Shown: positions 25,995 through 34,893, counted from the first letter of the stretch. The stretch is DNA of 64,000 nucleotides from Inquilinus limosus DSM 16000 (GCF_000423185.1 NZ_AUHM01000006.1:124001-188000); one strand, 5' to 3'. Notes: a model not told the origin generated them from the sequence alone. Program-made: numbers and translations.

Positions 25995-27067
25995 GCGGCC
26001 TCGGGGCCGGCGGCGAAGATCGCCGCGGCGTCGGGGGGAATGCGGACGAAGGCCGCCCGGGCCTCGACCGGCCGGTTGGTCTGGATGCGGAAGGTCGATC
26101 CGCCGCCCGCCACCTCGTACTGGTAGACGGCGCCGAGATAGGTGCCGTGCGAGACCTCGACCCGGATCGCGTTCTCGCCCGGCCCGTCGACCAGCTCGAT
26201 GCGCTCCGGGCGCACGGCGACGACGAGGCTGCCGTCCCCGGCCGGGCTGCCCGCCGGCATGCTGAGCCGGGTGCCGTCGCCGAGCTCCACCGTCGCGCGG
26301 CCGTTCGCCTCTGCCACCATCCGGCCGGGCAGGAAGTTGGAGGAGCCGATGAAGTCGGCGACGAAGGCGTCGGCCGGGCGCTCGTAGATCTCCTTCGGCG
26401 TGCCGAGCTGGCGCAGGCGCCCCATGCTCATCACCGCGATGCGGTCGGACACGGCGAGGGCCTCGGACTGGTCATGCGTCACATAGATGGTGGTGACGTG
26501 CAGCCGCTCCTGCAGTTCGCGCAGCCAGACCCGGGCGCGCTCGCGCAGCTTGGCGTCGAGGTTCGACAGCGGCTCGTCGAGCAGCAGCAGGCGAGGCCGG
26601 TAGACCAGCGCCCGGGCCAGCGCCACACGCTGCTGCTGGCCGCCGGACAGCTCAAACGGATAGCGCTCGGCATAGGGCAGCATCTCGACCAGCGACAGCA
26701 CCTCGCGGATCCGCTCGTCGCGCTCGGCGCGGCCGATCTTCCGCAGCTTCAGCGGGAAGGCCAGGTTCTCCGCCACGCTCTTGTGCGGCCACAGGGCGTA
26801 GCTCTGGAACACGAGGCCGATGTCGCGCCGCTCCGGGGCGACGAAGACGCGCCGGGCGCCGTCGAACAGCACCGCGTCGCCGATCCGGATCGTGCCCGAG
26901 GTCGCGTGGTTGAGCCCGGCGATCGAGAACAGCGTCGTCGACTTGCCGCAGCCGGAAGGACCGAGGAAGGTCAGGAACTCCCCGGCACCGACATGGATCG
27001 AGACGTCGTCGACCGCGGTGACGTCGCCGTAGCGGATGGTCAGGTGGTCCAGGACGAGGTCAGCCAT
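25991..27067 (-). CDS. ABC transporter ATP-binding protein (PotA/FbpC type)
   Basis: The protein has 358 residues: Walker A GPSGCGKST, signature LSGGQQQR, Walker B LLLDEPLSNLDAKLR, switch region VTHDQSEAL, then a C-terminal TOBE-like beta domain (about 240-350) holding VAVRPERIELVDGP. It overlaps the permease stop by eight bases. It is the only stand-alone MalK-like ATPase in the window. It could in principle also serve the ATPase-less CUT1 importers, but its gene context ties it to the permease and binding protein of this operon. Confidence 0.92.
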   Translation of the reverse strand: MADLVLDHLTIRYGDVTAVDDVSIHVGAGEFLTFLGPSGCGKSTTLFSIAGLNHATSGTIRIGDAVLFDGARRVFVAPERRDIGLVFQSYALWPHKSVAENLAFPLKLRKIGRAERDERIREVLSLVEMLPYAERYPFELSGGQQQRVALARALVYRPRLLLLDEPLSNLDAKLRERARVWLRELQERLHVTTIYVTHDQSEALAVSDRIAVMSMGRLRQLGTPKEIYERPADAFVADFIGSSNFLPGRMVAEANGRATVELGDGTRLSMPAGSPAGDGSLVVAVRPERIELVDGPGENAIRVEVSHGTYLGAVYQYEVAGGGSTFRIQTNRPVEARAAFVRIPPDAAAIFAAGPEAA

Positions 27068-28778
27068 AGATCTTGGCTCCGAAAACCGGGCGGGCGAGGA
27101 GGACGAAGGCGGCGGTGATGACGACCTGGACCGTCGCGAGCGCCGCGACCGGGCCGTTGTCGCCCTGGGCCGCCAGCTGCAGCATCGTGGTGCCGATGAT
27201 CTCCGACCCCGGCTGGAACAGGAACACGGCGGTCACGTATTCCTTGAAGAAGTGGATGAACAGCAGGGCGAAGCAGGAGAACAGCGCCGGCTTCAGGATC
27301 GGCAGGATGATCCGCGTCACCGTGGTCCACCAGTCGGCGCCGGAGATGCGGGCCCCGCGGTCCAGCTCCTCGCCGATCTGGGCCAGGGCCGGCGCGATGG
27401 CGCCGAAGCCGACCGGGATGTAGCGCAGGATGAAGGCGACCATCAGGATGACGATCGTGCCGCGGATCAGGTCGAGGCCGGGGATCCAGACCACGGCGTA
27501 GAAGAAGCCGAGGCCGGCGATGATGCCGGGCAGGGCTCGCGGGAACAGGGCGACATATTCCAGCGCCCGGGCATAGCGGAACTCCGACCGCCGCGCGACC
27601 AGCGCGACCACGGCGATGAAGAAGGTGCCGACGGCGCCGCCGACCAGGGCGATGACGACCGAGTTGACGATCGAGCGGACATAGGTCTCGGAGGCGAAGA
27701 CGGTGGCGAAATTCGCCGTGGTGACCAGCTTCCAGAAGGGGACGAGCGGCGTCAGGAAGCTGACGCCCGAGCGCATCACGATGCCCGCGAACACCGCGAC
27801 GATGGTGGACAGCACATAGGCGAGGACGGCGGCGAAGGCGATCCAGCGCCACGGCCCGAGGTCGAGGGTCGAGGGGCGGCTGGCCTTGCCGCGCACGGTG
27901 ACGAAGCGCCCGCTGCCCTTCATCAGGGCGCCCTGCAGCCAGACCAGCGCGGCGACGACGAGCAGCAGGATCAGGGCGGCCGCGCCGACGATGCCGTAAT
28001 CCGGCCGCACCGCGGCGTTGATGCCGTTGTTGTAGAGGAAGGTGGTGACGGTGTTGATGCCGCCCGGCGCGCCGAACAGCAGCGGGATCGCCAGCATCTC
28101 GATGCCGATGACGAAGTTCAGCACGGCGGAATAGATCATCGCCGGCCGCATCATCGGCACCGTGACCGAGAACAGGGCCCGGAACGGGCCGGCCCCGGCG
28201 GAACGGGCGGCGTCCTCGAGCTGCGGGTCGGCCTTGGTGACGGCGCCGAGGCACATGAGATAGGCGAGCGGAGCCTGGCTGAGGCCCGCCACGATCCCCA
28301 TGCCGGTCAGCGAATACAGGTTCCACGGCACGAAGCCGAACCAGCTCTTCATCGCCAGCGAGATGTAGCCGGACGGCCCGTACATGGTCAGCCAGCCGAA
28401 GGCGATCACCAGGTTCGACACGAACAGCGGCCAGATCAGGATCTCGCCGATCCATTTGCGGCCGGGCAGGTTGGTGCGCCCGACCACCACCGCCATCACC
28501 GACCCGAAGATCTGCGCGACGACCATGGTCAGGATCGCGAAGTACAGCGTGTTGCCGAAGATGCCGAGGATGGCCGGGTCGCCGAACAGACGATGGAAAT
28601 TGCCGAGGGTCGGGCCGGCGCCCTCGGCATAGAGCGGCCGGTCGAGGAAGGCCTGCGCCAGGATCGGCGCGAGCGGCCCGATCACCAGCAGGGTCGTGAG
28701 GGTCGAGACGCACCAGAAGATCAGGCGCGAGCGGTCCCGGCCGGGCGACGCGATCCGGTGGTCTGTCAGGGCGGTCAT
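27060..28778 (-). CDS. Fused two-domain ABC transporter permease (FbpB/ThiP-type architecture)
   Basis: This 572-residue membrane protein carries two permease halves of about six membrane segments each. The first half has LGAVTKADPQLEDAARSAGAGPFRALFSVTVPMM and the second has ALAQIGEELDRGARISGADWWTTVTRIILPIL as the EAA-type loops. Fused permeases occur in ferric, thiamine, phosphonate and organic-acid importers. I chose the ATG at 28778 (MTALTDHRI); the frame continues upstream but overlaps the binding-protein gene. There are 50 bases between it and the binding-protein stop. Confidence 0.9.
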   Translation of the reverse strand: MTALTDHRIASPGRDRSRLIFWCVSTLTTLLVIGPLAPILAQAFLDRPLYAEGAGPTLGNFHRLFGDPAILGIFGNTLYFAILTMVVAQIFGSVMAVVVGRTNLPGRKWIGEILIWPLFVSNLVIAFGWLTMYGPSGYISLAMKSWFGFVPWNLYSLTGMGIVAGLSQAPLAYLMCLGAVTKADPQLEDAARSAGAGPFRALFSVTVPMMRPAMIYSAVLNFVIGIEMLAIPLLFGAPGGINTVTTFLYNNGINAAVRPDYGIVGAAALILLLVVAALVWLQGALMKGSGRFVTVRGKASRPSTLDLGPWRWIAFAAVLAYVLSTIVAVFAGIVMRSGVSFLTPLVPFWKLVTTANFATVFASETYVRSIVNSVVIALVGGAVGTFFIAVVALVARRSEFRYARALEYVALFPRALPGIIAGLGFFYAVVWIPGLDLIRGTIVILMVAFILRYIPVGFGAIAPALAQIGEELDRGARISGADWWTTVTRIILPILKPALFSCFALLFIHFFKEYVTAVFLFQPGSEIIGTTMLQLAAQGDNGPVAALATVQVVITAAFVLLARPVFGAKIYG

Positions 28779-28828
28779 GGGCCTGTCCGATGCATGGGCC
28801 AGCCGGGAGGTCGGGATGGGGCGGGCGG

Positions 28829-29932
28829 TCAGTGGCCCGCCATCGCCGCCTTCCATTTCTCGACGAAGGGCGCAGCCTCCGCGATCAGGCCCTTGTCGAA
28901 GCCGGCGACGACGATGTTGTCCTTGCCGACCGTCTTCTCGATGCCCTGGTAGGTGTAACGGACCTCCGCCTCGTCGACGTCGTCGCGCAGCGGAGTGAGG
29001 CCGCCCTTGCCGAGCAGGGTCTGGCCGGCATGGCTCAGGGCGTAGTCGATGAACAGCTTGGCCGAGTTCGGATTGGCCGTGCCCTTCGGGATGCCCATTC
29101 CGCGCAGCATCATGATCGTGCCGTCGTCGGGGAAGGCGAAGCCGAGCAGCTCTCCGCCCGGCTGGTCGAGGCGCGGGAAGATGGTGATGCCGGACACGGC
29201 GAGGCCGACGACGTACTCGCCGGTCGCGATCTTCTCGTTCATCGCGCCGCCGGACACCTCGCCGCGGATCATCGGGCCGATCTTGGCGAGCTCCGCCCAG
29301 CCGTTCCCGCCCTTGGCGTTGAGGTAGCTCCACCAGGCGGCGAGGCCGAAGGAGTTGCGGGCCGCGTCATAGGTGGTGATCTTGCCGTCGAAGGTGCCGC
29401 GATCCTCGGCCGCCATCGCCACCAGCGAAGCGAAGCCCGTCGGCCGCTGGCCTTCCGGCAGCAGGGCTGCGTTGTAGGTGATGACGAGCGGGTCGGCGGA
29501 GAGGGTGTAGATGCCGGGCGCGGGATGGGCGAAGCCGGGCAGGGCGGCCAGCTCGGGGCTCTGATAGTCGAGCATCCGCCCGTCGCCGGCATAGGCGGCC
29601 CAGCGATCGTTGGCGCCGGAGATCAGGATGTCGGCGGTGCGGGACCCCGACCCGGCTTCCGCCTCCCAGCGCGAATGCACCGTGCCGGAGCCGAGGTCGA
29701 GCGTCTCGACCTTGATCCAGGGATAGGCGGCCCGGAAGCCTTCCAGCAGCGGCTGCCAGTTGTTGTCCGCCATGTTGGAGTAGATGACGAGGCCCCCCTC
29801 CGAACGCGATCCCTCGATCACGGCGGCATAGTCGGCGGGATAGCCGGCCGGCACGGCCGCTTCCTGCGCGTGGCCGGCGGTGGCGGCGGCGAGGCCGAAG
29901 GCGAGAATGGCGGCGGTGATGTGCTGCTTCAT
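28829..29932 (-). CDS. ABC transporter substrate-binding protein (FbpA-like fold, substrate unknown)
   Basis: The protein has 367 residues with a Sec signal peptide (MKQHITAAILAFGLAAATAGHAQ). The mature domain shows the type II binding fold: GGLVIYSNMADNNWQPLLEGF, TADILISGANDRW, SADPLVITYN and SAKLFIDYALSHAGQ. It resembles iron-binding FbpA in layout, but I do not see the adjacent tyrosine pair used for Fe3+, so an organic ligand is more likely. The ATG overlaps the stop of the IclR gene (ATGA). CoA-transferase and lyase genes in the same operon suggest an organic acid. Confidence 0.88.
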   Translation of the reverse strand: MKQHITAAILAFGLAAATAGHAQEAAVPAGYPADYAAVIEGSRSEGGLVIYSNMADNNWQPLLEGFRAAYPWIKVETLDLGSGTVHSRWEAEAGSGSRTADILISGANDRWAAYAGDGRMLDYQSPELAALPGFAHPAPGIYTLSADPLVITYNAALLPEGQRPTGFASLVAMAAEDRGTFDGKITTYDAARNSFGLAAWWSYLNAKGGNGWAELAKIGPMIRGEVSGGAMNEKIATGEYVVGLAVSGITIFPRLDQPGGELLGFAFPDDGTIMMLRGMGIPKGTANPNSAKLFIDYALSHAGQTLLGKGGLTPLRDDVDEAEVRYTYQGIEKTVGKDNIVVAGFDKGLIAEAAPFVEKWKAAMAGH

Positions 29933-30696
29933 GTGCTGGTGCTCCTCCCCGAGCGGTTGTTGGTTCTGCTGCGTTTGGCGAGTTCCGCCGAGATCGCCTG
30001 CGCGCCGGCCAGGGCGGCCCGGGTGATCCTCGGCAGGTTGGCGGCGACCCTGGGGTGCGGGCCGGAGATGTTGAGGGCGGCCAGCGCGCGGCCGGCGCCG
30101 TCGACGATCGGCGCGGCGATGCCGGACGCGCCTTCGACGACGCCTTTGGCATTGAAGTAGAAGCCGTCGCGCGCGGCGGCGTCGACGCGGGCAAGAAGCT
30201 CCCGCCGCTGCTCGGGATCGAGGCCGAGGCGGCCGCAATAGGCCTCGAGCTCCCCGGCCGGCAGGCTGGCCAGGAGCACCACGCCGCTCGACACCTGATG
30301 CGCGACGCGGGTGGGCACGATGTTCCGGTCGTACTGGATCTCCCGGGCCGGCAGCAGCTTGTTGAGGTACCGGATCTCGTCGCCGTCCAGGACGGCGACG
30401 AAGACGCTCTCGCCCGATTCCTCGACGGCGCGGCCGAGATGGGGGGCGGCGAGGCGCAGCAGGAGGTTCCAGGCCTCCCGGCCTTCGGACCGCTCGCCGG
30501 GCAACCGGATGAGGCGGTAGCGGCCGTCGGCCAGACGCTCGGCGTAGCGGCGCTCCACCAGCATGCGCAGGAGAAGCAGGGTGCTGCTCTTCGGCAGGTC
30601 GAGCGCATGCGCGACATCGGCCAGCGCCGCCGGGTCGGCGCGCGCCGCGAGCCATTCCAGAAGATCGAGGATGCGCTCCGCGCCCCTGCCGCTCAC
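29929..30696 (-). CDS. IclR-family transcriptional regulator
   Basis: The protein has 255 residues. The N-terminal winged helix (GAERILDLLEWLAARADPAALADVAHALDLPKSSTLLLLRML) is followed by the GAF-like effector domain, with the typical segments YFNAKGVVEGASGIAAPIVDGAGRALAALNISGP. The start is a GTG at 30696 with GGAGG seven bases upstream. It is the first gene of a six-gene operon and overlaps the binding-protein gene, so it is likely to control its own transcription through the tandem site just upstream. Confidence 0.92.
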   Translation of the reverse strand: MSGRGAERILDLLEWLAARADPAALADVAHALDLPKSSTLLLLRMLVERRYAERLADGRYRLIRLPGERSEGREAWNLLLRLAAPHLGRAVEESGESVFVAVLDGDEIRYLNKLLPAREIQYDRNIVPTRVAHQVSSGVVLLASLPAGELEAYCGRLGLDPEQRRELLARVDAAARDGFYFNAKGVVEGASGIAAPIVDGAGRALAALNISGPHPRVAANLPRITRAALAGAQAISAELAKRSRTNNRSGRSTST

Positions 30697-30719
30697 TCCC
30701 GGGCCTCCATGTGTTGTCG

Positions 30720-30751
30720 TTCAATATTTTGAACGCGTTCTCTATTTTGAA
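30720..30751. promoter_or_regulatory. Tandem operator-like repeat upstream of iclR-family gene
   Basis: Two 14-base units, TTCAATATTTTGAA (30720-30733) and TTCTCTATTTTGAA (30738-30751), are identical at 12 positions and separated by CGCG. The first is itself an inverted repeat (TTCAA-N4-TTGAA). The position, 24 bases before the IclR start, suits an autoregulatory site. Just beyond it CTTGTC/GACAAG (30772-30787) forms a smaller inverted repeat. Confidence 0.55.
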
Positions 30752-30948
30752 GCTAGTTTTCGAGATGGAGGCTTGTCAACCGACAAGTCCGATCCCGGAG
30801 CTCGATGAGCGGCCTGGGGGTGAGGTCGAAGGCGTGCGTTCGACGGCGAGGGCGCCACTCGCAGTAAAAGCGTGAGCGGCCGCGTTATCGCAGATTACGT
30901 GGAAGGCGCCGCAGCTGATGAATTTCAGCGCCCGGCCGGGTGGACAAC

Positions 30949-30965
30949 GCGGATCCTCGATCCGC
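30949..30965. terminator. Short hairpin downstream of autotransporter gene
   Basis: GCGGATC (30949-30955) and GATCCGC (30959-30965) form a perfect 7-base stem with a 3-base loop, 23 bases past the stop of the minus-strand autotransporter gene. There is no T-run, so the call is tentative. Confidence 0.35.
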
Positions 30966-30987
30966 CCGAGCGGTGTTCGAACCCACT

Positions 30988-32820
30988 TCAGAAGCTGACG
31001 CGCAGCCCACCGGTGGCGGCCTGGCTGCGATAGCCGTCGGCGAAGCTGCCGTCGTAGCGCAGGAACAGACTCACCGCCTGCGCCGCGAGGGTGACGCCGA
31101 CACCGATCCTGGCCAGGTCGCGCGGCGCCTCGGCGCCTTCCACGGTGAACTCCGCATCCGAGCCTTCGAACCGCCCGTCGAAGGACCGCTCCGTATCGGC
31201 GACGTCGTGGCTCCACGCCGCCCGCAGCGACAGGCCGAGCGGTGCGTCGAGGCCGATGTCGAGGCGATGCGCCAGCTCCGCGCCCAGCATGCCCTGGGCC
31301 GAGGTGACGGCCCGGCCGCCGATGCGGAGATTGACGGCGCCGGCGCCGCTCTCCGTGATCTCGTCCTGTCCGACGACGATGGTCTGGAACGCCGCGAAGG
31401 GCGTGAGATCGGTGCTGTCGCCCAGCGCCAGCCGATAGCCCGTCTCGATGCCGGACAGGAACAGGTTCGAATCCGTGTCGGCCGCGGCGAGGCGGTCGAT
31501 GCCGGGGAAGGAGATCGCCCGGCTCACCGAGCCCCAGCCATGGGCGTAGCCCAGCGCGCCGTCCACATACCAAGCGTCGGGCGAATAGCTGGCGTAGAGG
31601 CCGAGGGAGAGGGTGCTGAGGTCGCCGTCGCCCGAAAGCTTCCGGGTGTCGAAGCTGCTGGTGGAGAAGGCCAGCGCTCCGCCGACGGAGAGGGCATCGT
31701 CCAGCCGATGGTCGAAGCCGATGGCGACGCCGAGGATGTCGAAATCGACATCATGCGTATCGCCGCCCCCCGACAGCCGGCCGAAATTGCCCAGGCCGGC
31801 GATCCAGGCGTTCGGCGTGCCCGGTTGGCCGCGCCCCGCGGCAACGAGCCCGCCGGGCGCAGCGGCGGCTCCGCCGTTCCGGGACAGGCGCATCTGCTGC
31901 TGCACCGCGTTCAGGAAGGTCTGGGCGCCGGCGATCTCGACCGACGGCAGGTCCGCATAGACCTCGCCGCTCAGCTGCTGCAGCGCCGACCGCAGCGGGC
32001 CCTGGTCGCCGTAGTTCAGCAGGTCGAGGCTGTTGTAGACGCGGTCCATGTCGCCGAAGAGCTGCGGCGGCGTGGCGCGGTCCAGGGCCTCGGCGATCGC
32101 GCCGGCATTGCCGCCGCCGGCCCGCGGCGCATAGGCCAGGGCCTTGTCCCCGATCAGCTGCCGGTTGGTGTAGGCGTCGGACGGCAGGAACTGCGGGTTG
32201 GCGCAGTTCGGATCATCGGAGCGCCCGATCAGCAGTCCTTGAGCTGTGCCGCCGCTGCCCCAGGGGCCGCCGACGGGAATCGACGGGGGATTGGCAGGGA
32301 AGTTGCCCAGGATCGGCGCGCCGGTTCCGGTCAGGATGCAGGTCCCCGCCGGCACGCGGACGATGGTCAGGGAATCCGGCAGATAGGGCAGGGCGAGCCT
32401 GTCCTTGATCTCCGCGGCCGTCAGCCCGCGCACCACGTCGGAGCCGGCGATGAAGCCGCCGACCGGCCGGGTGGTGCCCTCGGTGTAGACCCGGACATAC
32501 TGGGTCTCGGCCGCGGTCCGCACCACCGCAGCCGGGGCCGAGTTCACGAAGGATTCGGTCGGCGGGGTGCTGAAGATATAGGCGTTGGCGTCGGCTCCGG
32601 TCGTGACCGAGGCAACGGTAGACCCGTCCCGGCGGTAGACGGGGCCGGACACCACCTCGCCCGGCGGGAGGGGCAGCGTTCCGGAGATCTGTGCCCATGC
32701 CGGGGCCGCGCATTCGACGGCCAGAACGCCCGAAAGGACCAAGGCCGCGCGCCATCCCATGCGCCGTTTGCCGGTGCCGTGCCGCGTCATCGCGATCTGG
32801 CTCGACCAGGCAGCGGACAT
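30988..32820 (-). CDS. Autotransporter with C-terminal outer-membrane beta-barrel domain
   Basis: The protein has 610 residues from the ATG at 32820, which has GGGAGG four bases upstream; an in-frame ATG at 32877 lacks a site. A long signal peptide (RRMGWRAALVLSGVLAVECAAPAWAQ) leads into a passenger of only about 290 residues, with no repeats I can see. The linker AALQQLSGEVYADLPSVEIAGAQTFLNAVQQQM-like region at about 290-330 is typical before the barrel. The barrel domain (about 350-610) ends in GLRVSF, with the terminal phenylalanine recognised by the BAM machinery. The gene stands alone between AT-rich flanks. The passenger function is unknown; adhesin or esterase motifs are not evident. 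Confidence 0.82.
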   Translation of the reverse strand: MSAAWSSQIAMTRHGTGKRRMGWRAALVLSGVLAVECAAPAWAQISGTLPLPPGEVVSGPVYRRDGSTVASVTTGADANAYIFSTPPTESFVNSAPAAVVRTAAETQYVRVYTEGTTRPVGGFIAGSDVVRGLTAAEIKDRLALPYLPDSLTIVRVPAGTCILTGTGAPILGNFPANPPSIPVGGPWGSGGTAQGLLIGRSDDPNCANPQFLPSDAYTNRQLIGDKALAYAPRAGGGNAGAIAEALDRATPPQLFGDMDRVYNSLDLLNYGDQGPLRSALQQLSGEVYADLPSVEIAGAQTFLNAVQQQMRLSRNGGAAAAPGGLVAAGRGQPGTPNAWIAGLGNFGRLSGGGDTHDVDFDILGVAIGFDHRLDDALSVGGALAFSTSSFDTRKLSGDGDLSTLSLGLYASYSPDAWYVDGALGYAHGWGSVSRAISFPGIDRLAAADTDSNLFLSGIETGYRLALGDSTDLTPFAAFQTIVVGQDEITESGAGAVNLRIGGRAVTSAQGMLGAELAHRLDIGLDAPLGLSLRAAWSHDVADTERSFDGRFEGSDAEFTVEGAEAPRDLARIGVGVTLAAQAVSLFLRYDGSFADGYRSQAATGGLRVSF

Positions 32821-32877
32821 GAAACCTCCCGAGAAGATGTGCCGCTTGACCGGCGCGACCGTCAGGTCGCAGGGCAT

Positions 32878-33083
32878 GCCGAGGCGAGCACGTTGCGGCT
32901 GTTCTTCTCTTAATATTTGATTCGTCCTGAAAGTAAATAGAGGAGGTCTTGGATCTGCTGGGTTTCTGTTGAGTAAAATTCAATCAAAAGGATGCTATAA
33001 TTTCGATTGAAATAGATGATTTGATTTTGCAAGCCGTGCAGCCGTTCCCCCCGGTGCGCTACGCGCCGCCCCGCTTGGCGATG
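32878..33083. other. AT-rich intergenic region upstream of autotransporter
   Basis: From about 32905 to 33030 the base composition drops sharply to AT-rich, unlike the coding DNA around it. It must hold the autotransporter promoter on the minus strand, but I do not see a convincing -35/-10 pair. No gene is visible. Confidence 0.4.
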
Positions 33084-33983
33084 TCACGCCTTCGCCCGCC
33101 AAAATCGGCGTCGGCGCACCACCCCGTCATGGCCCTGCGCGCTGAACCACCCGCCCTGGAAGTGGTCGGCCACCTGCGGCAGGGCCGACGGCTTGTGCTG
33201 GAAGGCCTCGGGCGCGGCGAAGTCGGCGGTGCGGTCCTGCGGCCGGTAGCCCAGCGCGGTCGCGACCGAATTGTCCCACCACGCGGCGTCGGTGGCCGAG
33301 ACGCCGTAGACGGTGGTGCAGTCGATCCCGGGATGCTCCAGGCCGATCAGCACCAGCTGGGCCAGGTCGCGCGGGCTGATCCAGACCGCCAGGCCGCGGG
33401 CGTCGACCGGCCGCTCGCCGGCATTGCCGATGCGGATCGCCAGGGTGCGGATGCCGGTCTTCTCGAAATAGACGCCGGCCTCGAGCTCGCCCCAGCATTT
33501 GCTGAGGCCGTAGAGGCCGTCCGGCCGCATCTGGTCCTCGACCCCGACGCGGGCGTCGCGCGGATAGAAGCCGGTCACATGGTTGCTCGACGCCAGCACG
33601 ATGCGGCCGATGCCGGTGCGCCGCGCCGCCTCGTAGACGTTGTGCGTGCCCAGAACGTTGACCCTCAGGATGTCCTCGACCGCGCGCTCGTTCGGGTAGC
33701 CGGCGAAATGGACGATGGCGTCGGCGCCCTCGACCGCCGCGGTCAGCGCCGCCAGGTCGGTGATGTCGACGGCTGTCCAGCTCTCATGCTCCGCCAGCGG
33801 GCCGGGATCGGCGATGTCGAGGATCCGCACCGCGCCGATGCGGCCCGCCAACGCCTTGCGCAGCACGCGGCCGACATTGCCGGCACCGCCGGTCAGCACG
33901 ATCGACTTGGCGGAGACGGCGGGCGCAACGCTGTCGACGCCGGCCCTGCTGCCGCCGGGCGGGACGGTTGGGGTCAAGATCAC
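33084..33983 (-). CDS. udh: Uronate dehydrogenase
   Basis: This NAD+-dependent short-chain dehydrogenase/reductase has 299 residues and oxidises D-galacturonate or D-glucuronate to the aldarolactone. The Rossmann motif TGGAGNVG is at 31-38. The catalytic serine region is ASSNHVTGFYPRD (131-143) and the YxxxK pair is Y158/K162 in YGLSKCWGE. VYGVSATDAAWWDNS in the C-terminal half is highly characteristic of bacterial Udh. The GTG at 33983 overlaps the GntR stop; a TTG two codons later is better spaced from AAGGAG, so the start may be 33977. Its divergence from a Dpp-type importer with an acid-sugar dehydratase supports a uronate pathway. Confidence 0.88.
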   Translation of the reverse strand: MILTPTVPPGGSRAGVDSVAPAVSAKSIVLTGGAGNVGRVLRKALAGRIGAVRILDIADPGPLAEHESWTAVDITDLAALTAAVEGADAIVHFAGYPNERAVEDILRVNVLGTHNVYEAARRTGIGRIVLASSNHVTGFYPRDARVGVEDQMRPDGLYGLSKCWGELEAGVYFEKTGIRTLAIRIGNAGERPVDARGLAVWISPRDLAQLVLIGLEHPGIDCTTVYGVSATDAAWWDNSVATALGYRPQDRTADFAAPEAFQHKPSALPQVADHFQGGWFSAQGHDGVVRRRRFWRAKA

Positions 33984-34717
33984 ACTCCTTCGAACATCCG
34001 CTGCCGGGCATTGAGGACATGCCGGCGCATGGCTTCGGCCGCGGCGCCGGCGTCGCGCCGGCGGATCGCTTCGACGATCGCGACATGCTCGTCCTGCACC
34101 GCCCGGATCCGCTCCGGCGTCCGCATCCGGCTGAGATGCCGGGTGATGTTCATGCCGACGGCGATGTGCGAGGCCAGCGAGGACTGCACGGCGATATGAT
34201 AGGGGTTGCGGGTGGCCCGGGCGACGGCCTCGTGGAAGCGCCGGTCCTCGTCGGCCCCCAGCTCGCCATTGCCGAGGCAGGCCTCCAGGGCTTCGAGCGC
34301 ATCCTCGATCTCGCGGAGGTCCTCCGCCTCCCAGCGCTCGGCGGCGAGAGCCGCGGCAACGGATTCGAGGCCGGCGCGGAACTCGAAGCAGCGCTGCACA
34401 TCGGCCAGCGAGCGGACCTGGGCGAAGCGCAGCACCGCGAGATCGGGCCGCTGCCGGACATAGGAGCCGGAGCCCTGGCGGGATACGATCAGCCCGTCCT
34501 GCCGCAGCCGGCCGAGCGCCTCGCGCACCACCGGCCGCGAGGCGCCGAAGCGCGCCGACAGCTCCGATTCCGACGGCAGCCGGCTGTTCACGGCGAAGTC
34601 GCCATGCGCGATCAGCGACACGATGCCGTCATAGACCACCTCGCTCAGCCGGGCCGGCGGCCCGCCGTCCCGCGGCAGAAGGCCGGCATCGCCGTCCGTG
34701 CCACTCATGCCCGCCAT
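33980..34717 (-). CDS. GntR/FadR-subfamily regulator of uronate genes
   Basis: The protein has 245 residues. The winged helix is at about 20-90 (LSEVVYDGIVSLIAHGDFAVNSRLPSESELSARFGASRPVVREALGRLRQDGLI) and the FCD ligand domain follows (about 105-235). The ATG at 34717 opens the frame; an ATG at 34708 has better spacing from AGGGGG. It is cotranscribed with udh (GTGA overlap) and divergent from the importer, with operator-like repeats between. FCD regulators of this kind often respond to sugar acids. Confidence 0.9.
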   Translation of the reverse strand: MAGMSGTDGDAGLLPRDGGPPARLSEVVYDGIVSLIAHGDFAVNSRLPSESELSARFGASRPVVREALGRLRQDGLIVSRQGSGSYVRQRPDLAVLRFAQVRSLADVQRCFEFRAGLESVAAALAAERWEAEDLREIEDALEALEACLGNGELGADEDRRFHEAVARATRNPYHIAVQSSLASHIAVGMNITRHLSRMRTPERIRAVQDEHVAIVEAIRRRDAGAAAEAMRRHVLNARQRMFEGV

Positions 34718-34732
34718 CCCCCTGCTGGCAAG

Positions 34733-34893
34733 TTGTCAAGATTGATCACGGCTGTGATCCGCCTGGCCCCGCATGCCGAATTCATCAACTGTCGCCTGGA
34801 CCTTGCGAATCTTTTCTCTGTTTGCGCTGCGGCAATCCTGGGCGACAGAAAACGTCCGGAACAAGGCCATTCCGGTTGTGATTTGTCAATATT
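34733..34893. promoter_or_regulatory. Divergent promoter region with repeated TTGTCAA-type sites
   Basis: TTGTCAAGATT (34733-34743) and TTGTCAATATT (34883-34893) match at 10 of 11 positions, one near each divergent start. The first is followed by the inverted repeat GATCAC/GTGATC (34744-34759). The second runs into AATATGAC, giving a near-palindrome centred on TGT. They are candidate operators for the adjacent GntR protein. Confidence 0.45.

Noticed and set aside
25991-29932. Ferric iron importer (FbpABC)
   Set aside because: Architecture fits, but the binding protein lacks a visible adjacent tyrosine pair and the operon encodes CoA-transferase and lyase enzymes.
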